Shown here one piece after another: positions 57,608 through 64,000 of a DNA stretch of 64,000 nt. How positions within the stretch are numbered: position 1 is the first letter of the stretch; each line of letters begins with the position of its first letter. Source of the stretch: Rhytidiadelphus loreus. Its lineage: Eukaryota > Streptophyta > Bryopsida > Hypnales > Hylocomiaceae. The position numbers and the translations under genes are program-made. Below the pieces are notes generated by a model. That model was not told the DNA's origin. It did not search any database and saw only the letters and a program-made list of their open reading frames with translations. Location: assembly GCA_947034895.1 (NCBI GenBank), contig OX344764.1:41728935-41792934 (forward strand). The letters are read 5' to 3'.

Positions 57608-59700
57608 CCGAGCTAGACAAAATTAGGAGACAAACATTTGTAGTGTATATAGATCTAGCTTTCGTAAATAAGCTACAGGCTCTACTGAACCTGAATATGA
57701 GCATGTTTCTAATCTTTTCTCTATAAATATGGAATACTTTTTCACATACAACTTGTCATGAATGGCTTCTTGATGGAATCAATGGTTGCGTATGTATGCT
57801 TATTTCGTATCTTTGTTGAGGTGCTTTTGTGGATGTACTCGTTCGTAAGGGGTACGTTGATCGATTGGGATTTACCATGTTTTCTCTCTTGCAACCCTTT
57901 TTTTTTTCACCGTGGGCCCAGATTGCACCATTTCAGAATAAATATCTACTCCCAGATAAAAGTAATATTTTTTTGCAATTTTTTTTTCCATTTCTATTGA
58001 ATAACGTGGATGATGTCACCAAATTTGTAACGATGAAGTGCCTGAATATGATTGAAAAGTGTTTTTTGTTCCGAAAGACGGATGTTCAATGTAGAAACAC
58101 AATGCTTGAACCCCAAAATTTAAGTGATTGCCATCCTGGCACTTTCTCAGAAAGTAAAAAAAGAGGGTTGCTCTCTGGTTTATGTTGCTGTGAATCTGGG
58201 GTGTGGGAGTTTCGTTGGAGCGATCATGTGTTGGAGAAGAAGGGTCGGGTCTTAGTATCGCCTGAAGTGGTTTTCTTGGATGAGTTTTCTTTTTATTACA
58301 CTTGGGTGCAGTCTTCGCTGGACTGATGCATACTTCTGCTCTATCAAGATCAACTCAGGTGTAGTGCCAAAATGTGGGAAGCGCAGCCTTCTTTGTTATA
58401 AACTCTTCCTCTGTCCAAGACAACCGATCAATTTTGAGAACCAGATGCAATACAGGCCAAGGTCATCTACAGAACAAGCTGCAATTTTCTACACATTCGT
58501 ACGTCACCAATCAATCAAAGAACTCAAATTAAGCACTGAAGCACTTAAAGACCAATTGAAAGCAACTGCTCATCATTTGGGACTGCTTAAGGGTTGTTGC
58601 CACCCGACCTTAGGTCTGACGATTCTGCTTCTAGTAAAGAGTTATCCCATGTTAATGTTGGCCTTTGGATTTGACATCTAATGAATGACATCATTCTCCA
58701 GTTGAAAATTGGGAATTTCCACTGCTGATTATGTACTTCGCATGTAGAGTATAACTTGGAATGGTATGTATAATTCTGTCCATCTTGGGAAGAATTTGAA
58801 TCTGATTCGAGTATACACGAAACCAAATCTTAAGGCAAGAGCTTGGACCTTTGAAGACCCCGTCATCCTATCAGTCGAAACAAGTGTACAGTTGAAGGCT
58901 TTTTCGAACACATCCACACAGACATGTTGAAGCAGTTAATTCAAGCTGTAAGCACTTGCCCATTTTTTTCTAAGGGCCTCATGCTTGTTCATTTTCCCAT
59001 AGTAACTCAAATACTAAATAATGGATGCATTTGCTTGAATACCCCAAATACTCGTAGTCTTAGATTGCTACTCGCTTGAAGAACACCTTTAATTTCTGTT
59101 CCGTGTGATTTGTATCTTGTGATAACAATCTCAGTCTCTCCTGGTATGATTTTATGTCTGCCCTTTGGTCAATCAGAGTTATATTCTTCAAATTCTTGTG
59201 AAGGTGTAGCTAGGATATTGTGCCATTCAGTCTATTTGGATTGCTTTACTCAGCATATTTCAAGTAGATCTTGTGATTATCACATGCGCAGTATTCACAT
59301 GAAGCAATTGAATTGAAAAATCAACTCCGGTTTTTTTAATTCATGAGGGAACTCAGAAACATACATTTGAGGATGAGAATGCTGTCGAGATTATGAAGAA
59401 GGTGTGACTTGTTCCATCTGCCAAGGAAGATCGATGGAGCTTGTCAACATATTTATTTGATCCCATTCAACTAGTGGCACAAAGACCTGGCACCGCTAGT
59501 GAAGTGCAAACATCAAGTTCCAAATCAATGTGTTAACAGACTTTGCTGGCTCTGTTTTGGCAAATGGAAGTGTAGCAGAAACCATAGTCAAGAATGGTGA
59601 CTGTATGGTTAATATAATTCAAATCACCTGTTCTGGAATCAAAGTGATAGTGTCATCCGATCTAAGTGATTGCCATATAATAAAAGTTTAAGAATGATTT
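57608..59700. other. 3' region of the Dof-like gene and unassigned DNA
   Basis: The first about 150 bp is likely 3' UTR. 58280-58681 is open for 133 codons (includes FVRHQSIKELKLSTEALKDQ) but lacks recognisable features, and 59340-59520 has gene-like composition. No support for a functional gene. Confidence 0.35.
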
Positions 59701-62276
59701 TGGAATGTTATATGTATCATAAAAGTTATATGTATTACACCATTTAATGGTGGTAACAAAGTGTCTTTGGGGGGTTATATGGGCAATTTCATTAAAATGG
59801 AAAAATTCCATAACTTTGGCAGTCTTTATAGCTCACACTAGGTGGTCTAAAATGTACAAATGTCGTAGATTTTTTATATCTATATCTTTCCTAAATATTT
59901 GAAAATTATATGAGTCAGAAATGGCACTTTTACAATTCAAACCGTGCAGTCTGAAATCTACACCAATCCTAGAATTCTAAAATCTATATAAGTCTAGGAT
60001 TTTTGAAATTTATACTTGCCCTAGATGACACTTTTACAGTTTAGACCGGGCGGTCTGAAAATGGCACATGAAATACCTCCATTTTAGCAAAATTCCCTAT
60101 TTATGTCTTTGGGAGTTATGCAAAGAAGAATATTGTATTTGCAAACATGAGAAAAATCATTGAAAAATTTATATTGTTGTAGAACTCTTTGCACTAGTGT
60201 CAATACACTCTTTGTTGTACAAACTTATTGCATTTTAGTTTTGTCTTCACATTTTAAATAAAAATTCTGCTTCTCACAAGGTTGAATTAAGTATCTCTTT
60301 TTCTTGCTAAATAATGATGTAGAAGGTTAAAGTTCAATTGGTAAACTTTTCAAGTCCATGCCATAAACCCTAATTTTCTTAAAGATAAATGTGGTTTTTT
60401 GTTGGTTAAACTTTTTTCCATGCATTCACAAAACATCTTCCAACATTTTGTCTTAAATACAAAAGGTATAGGGCACAAATATTTAATTCTAAGACTTTTG
60501 GAAGAAAATACTATTGCCTTTGGAAAGGATCATGTAAGTTTGGTTTTTGAAGTTTAGACACATTGATCTTGCAATTGGTGGGGATTTTTAGTTCCAAAAT
60601 TTAAAGAAGGTATGCTTAAACAATTTGAAAAAAAGATTTTATAGTTGAATATATTAAAAAAACAAATAAAAGATAAACATTCTACCCTTGCTTTGAGTAA
60701 GAGTACTTTGAAATAGTTTTAGACCTCAAAACACCGCAAAACTCTGGTAATTAACTTCAACAAATATTTCAATCATGAAATATATTTTTTCTAGATTTAT
60801 TTGGGCATGCTTCTTGGTATACATATGGAATTGGCTATATTAGGCTATCACCATAGAAATGACCCCCGACATTTGTAGTTGTAAGTAGGACCGAATATGG
60901 ATAGGCCATTTATTCATAATATAATTAACTAATACTAATGCCCTTTTATTCCCCCCGCATCTCGGGACCTCCTCAAGCATCCAACCAATGGAAGATGGAG
61001 CTTTAATACACCAACCAACCAAATCCCTCTAACAATTTAAACCAGGGTTGCTAGCGTGCGAGCTTGAAAGCGTGAGCTTGTGAGCATGAAAAAAAAATTT
61101 GGAAAAATTAGTGAGGATCCCATGACCGTGGATGTACCTATGACCGTGCATGTAGTGAATTTGCATTTCAATGAATGGTTAGCTCACTATTCTTTCCAGT
61201 TTTAGGTGACTTATGAATTGAAGAAAAAAAACATGCTTCAACATTTGCATTTGCTTTAAGGACTCCTTGCCTATTTAGGAATTGCCCAAGCGTCACTTGC
61301 TCATATTGTATTCTTCTCAATAAGACACTTCTAGTGGAGTATTCCTTTTAAGGGATAGTCTAATATTTCTTATAAATACATGGATTGGTTTGTATTGATT
61401 TAGTTTTCTTTTGACACCCTCTTTTATTATCTTAAACGCTCACATGATGGTGTGAATAAATTTTGTATTCCGTTCATAAAGGCTTTTTGGATGGTGTAAA
61501 CATTATTTGCTTTCTCTTACTCCTTTTTTGTATTGAATTTATTTAGGGGTATAAGTAAGGATTTAGCTTTTTTACATTCGATGTTTCCGTATGGTATGGT
61601 AATTGTTTTGAAATGATCTTTTCATCTCACACCCCATCTTGCTCTAAAAGACTATTGATAAAGTAACTTCTTTCCACCCCATTTTTTTTGCAAACACCTG
61701 TATATGGAATAGCATGAATATATATTTGTCGTTCTCACAGCTTATGTTAATTTTTTTAGGACACCCTAATTACTGAGGTAGAGGTTATAGGGTTTGTATA
61801 AGGGGATAATTTGTTAAGGGTACTAATTTTTTAGAAGCATCACTTTGGTTACATAAAATTCTTTCTAATTGTCAAACACTATGTTTCAAAAAAAGATTTC
61901 ATTTTGGGTTTAGGGTGATCTTTTGTTTAGTCCCTTCACTTTTGGATATTCTACTTTGCAGGTTGGGACTTGAGTTCTAGCTTACACTACATTTAAGGGG
62001 GGTACACACTTCACTTAGTGAGAATATATTTTTCTACTTCAACTTAATCTTTTATGTTCGAGCATTTGAATTGGTGTACATTTATTTGATTCTTCCTTTT
62101 AGTTTTCTAGCATTAAAGTTCCCGTGGATCATATTCAAGTACTAGACAATACCTGGAATGCAGGGGGGTCAAGTTAATTCAATCATACAATATGTAGCCA
62201 TAAAACACACAAATCCAATCATCATGAAAATCAATACATAATGTTTTGACTCATAAGACTCGTTGATCTCATGAAT
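59701..62276. other. AT-rich intergenic DNA
   Basis: No gene seen. Two direct copies of about 35 bp, CACTTTTACAATTCAAACCG (59924 area) and CACTTTTACAGTTTAGACCG (60029 area), each continue to GTCTGAAA. Confidence 0.45.
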
Positions 62277-62444
62277 CTATGTTGCTGTAGACTCGGTAGT
62301 AGAATCCTTGTCACTAGAAGAATCAGAAGTCTCCCTACCCTCGGATGCTGATCCGTCTATGAACTGCAAGACATTTAGAGCGTATGAAGGTTTACGGCGT
62401 TTGGACTTTGAAGTACCAAACTCAGCAAACGCCGATGCCAGCTG

Positions 62445-64000
62445 CTATGCATAGACTGGAAGATCAAATGACTTCTCTGGACTCAAGATAAGTCTTCGTC
62501 TCTTCTTCACAGCATCCGCCATCAATCCTTCGCTGCTGCAAACATAAATGATTAAATGTTAGATTCAGCTAACCACACCAGTACCATGCAAAGCAATAAT
62601 TCAAAAACAAAGAAACTTACTTACTAGGTCTATCTCGCCGAACGAACTTCCGTACTTTTATAGTCATTGCGTCCGGATCCTGTGAAACTACAACCGGTGC
62701 CATATCGGTAGCTACAGGTGTCGCAATTGGAGGGATTGTCTTCTTCATGAGCTGAAGGATGCCTGCAAAAATCGACTTATCTGCCTCCAATGCCACAATG
62801 TGCCGCCCCGTTGCCCGACATGCCGTTGTAGAGGCTCCTGGAAAAAATAGAATAAATCACTATGTCAATAATTTTGTGTACGGCATATAGATGGAACATA
62901 CACATATTCAAAACAAAACTCACCCGTGGATGCTGTGCAATCGAGAACCACGTCTCCTTCGTCGGTGGTTCCTTCAATGATGTGCCGTAATAAGCGGGCG
63001 TCCTTCTCTCGAGGCCCTCGCCATGGCATTCGATCCATGTCTTTCATCAACATGGAATCCTCGGTGGTGTAGTTCATCAGCAAGTCATCACGCTTGAGAT
63101 CAACTTTGGCCTTCAACATTGTTGCTGAGCGTTTAAAACAGAATTTGGATTTTCCTCTTTCCCCAAGGTCTTTCACCAAGAGTGAGATGCCAAACTTCAA
63201 AGTCTACAAGAATCAGAAAAATTAATTCATAACAAAATCGAATAAAATTATAATATGAGAAGTACAAAATACATTGTTAACGAATCAAAAATCCATACCG
63301 TGCTCGTTTTGTCTATGGCTGAAGTCAAATGCACCCGATTCATACCCATCCATTCTTTCTTCATCACCATGATGGAGTACCCTTCACATAATCCTGCAAT
63401 GGTGCTTTTGGCGTCCACGCTCCACGAATGGAACAGCACAATGCAACCATGGTCCTGCAAATGCTTTTCTGCAAAGAAAAATGCTTCATTGATCATGTTG
63501 TACTCTGGGTCGGAGTTCCAGTAAGGCACGTGAGAAGCTGGAGTCGACACCCCCAGCACTGGTAGATTCTCTTGGCAGTCAAAGAGCATCCAGTCGAATC
63601 CCGGCCACCGATTTAGGACTCCATCATACACCCTGGCCTTCCCTTCCGCCATCTACAAATACAAAATGGCAGTTGATAAATCATTCCCAAGAGGAAGGTA
63701 CAACTAAGTAATAATAAGATCAAACTCTGAATTAAAAAACGGGTATTTCACCTTCTTCAGAAAAGTCATAACTTCGGTGTAGCAATTGGAGCCCTCATTT
63801 TTCTCATTGTCGACAACCTCTTCAATGGAGACGTTGAGCACCAACTCCTCCGAGGTGACAATGTCATCGTCACCAATTTCGATCACTTGTATTCCTTGTG
63901 TCACAACATCTTCACTGAAGTCTGGCAACACAGTTTTCCTCTTCATGCCAATGTGAACACCCCCTTCCATCTGCGAGTTTTGATCCACAGTTGATGATGC
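62445..64000 (-). CDS. N4/N6-type DNA methyltransferase-like protein, 5' part outside the window
   Basis: Minus-strand exons in transcript order: 64000(partial)-63752, 63652-63299, 63203-62924, 62837-62621, 62535-62445; all junctions have GT-AG sites and keep frame. The fold resembles beta-class amino-methyltransferases: FDWMLFDC (strand of motif IV), then WNSDPEYNMINEAFFFAEKHL and GCIVLFHSW, later MPWRGPREKDARLLRHII, then VLDCTASTGAS...GRHIVALEAD, which matches the C-terminal AdoMet-binding motif I and motif II. The catalytic DPPY/SPPW motif is replaced by DCQE, so methylation activity is doubtful. A TAG at 62447-62445 stops the protein, yet the same frame stays open for another 55 codons with a Lys/Arg- and Ser-rich tail to the next stop at 62277; this looks like a recent nonsense mutation. 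Bryophytes do have nuclear N4-cytosine methyltransferases; identity with them is not shown. Confidence 0.7.

Overview
The window looks like nuclear DNA of a land plant, most likely a bryophyte or another seedless plant. The evidence is spliced genes with plant-type introns, a full plant DICER-LIKE 1 (DCL1) gene, a Dof-like zinc-finger gene, CACTA elements with a DUF4216 ORF, and a LINE whose ORF2 ends in a plant-type zf-RVT finger. Genes are GC-richer islands in very AT-rich, repeat-filled DNA. The species cannot be fixed from sequence alone; moss is my best guess.

Layout. 1-24.5 kb is a transposon graveyard. It holds a 5.4-kb CACTA element (1291-6708, TSD ACT) with a DUF4216 ORF; a family of ~0.5-0.6 kb elements bounded by TTAA with CCCCTAAAG-like ends; a long foldback repeat; a 5'-truncated LINE with a 12-bp TSD (9920-12610); a 211-bp MITE; a second, 1.1-kb CACTA nested inside a TTAA element; and a perfect 19-bp hairpin. 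A 137-bp x3 minisatellite (24.5-24.9 kb) precedes DCL1. 25.7-37.6 kb is DCL1, 19 coding exons that I could join in frame from ATG to stop (about 1850 aa), including two GC-AG introns. 39.5-40.4 kb is a single-exon EVE-domain (THYN1-like) gene whose N-terminal coding segment is duplicated just upstream. 42-49 kb is again AT-rich repeat DNA with one possible minus-strand exon at 46.0-46.3 kb. 50.1-53.5 kb is a spliced MCM10 homologue that seems to be decaying. 55.6-57.6 kb is a single-exon gene for a protein with two Dof-like zinc fingers, preceded by a perfect four-unit heat-shock element, a TATA box and a 34-bp pyrimidine-rich tandem array. 62.3-64 kb is the 3' part of a minus-strand gene with an N4/N6-type DNA methyltransferase-like domain, with a degenerate catalytic motif and a premature stop.

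The genes do not form an operon or an obvious pathway. DCL1 (microRNA processing), the EVE protein (possible modified-nucleic-acid reader), MCM10 (replication initiation), the Dof-like protein (probable DNA-binding regulator) and the methylase-like protein are separate units. The best candidates for something undescribed are the tandem Dof-like protein with its heat-shock-type promoter and repeated leader, the TTAA-flanked element family (piggyBac-like termini in a plant), and the methylase-like gene.
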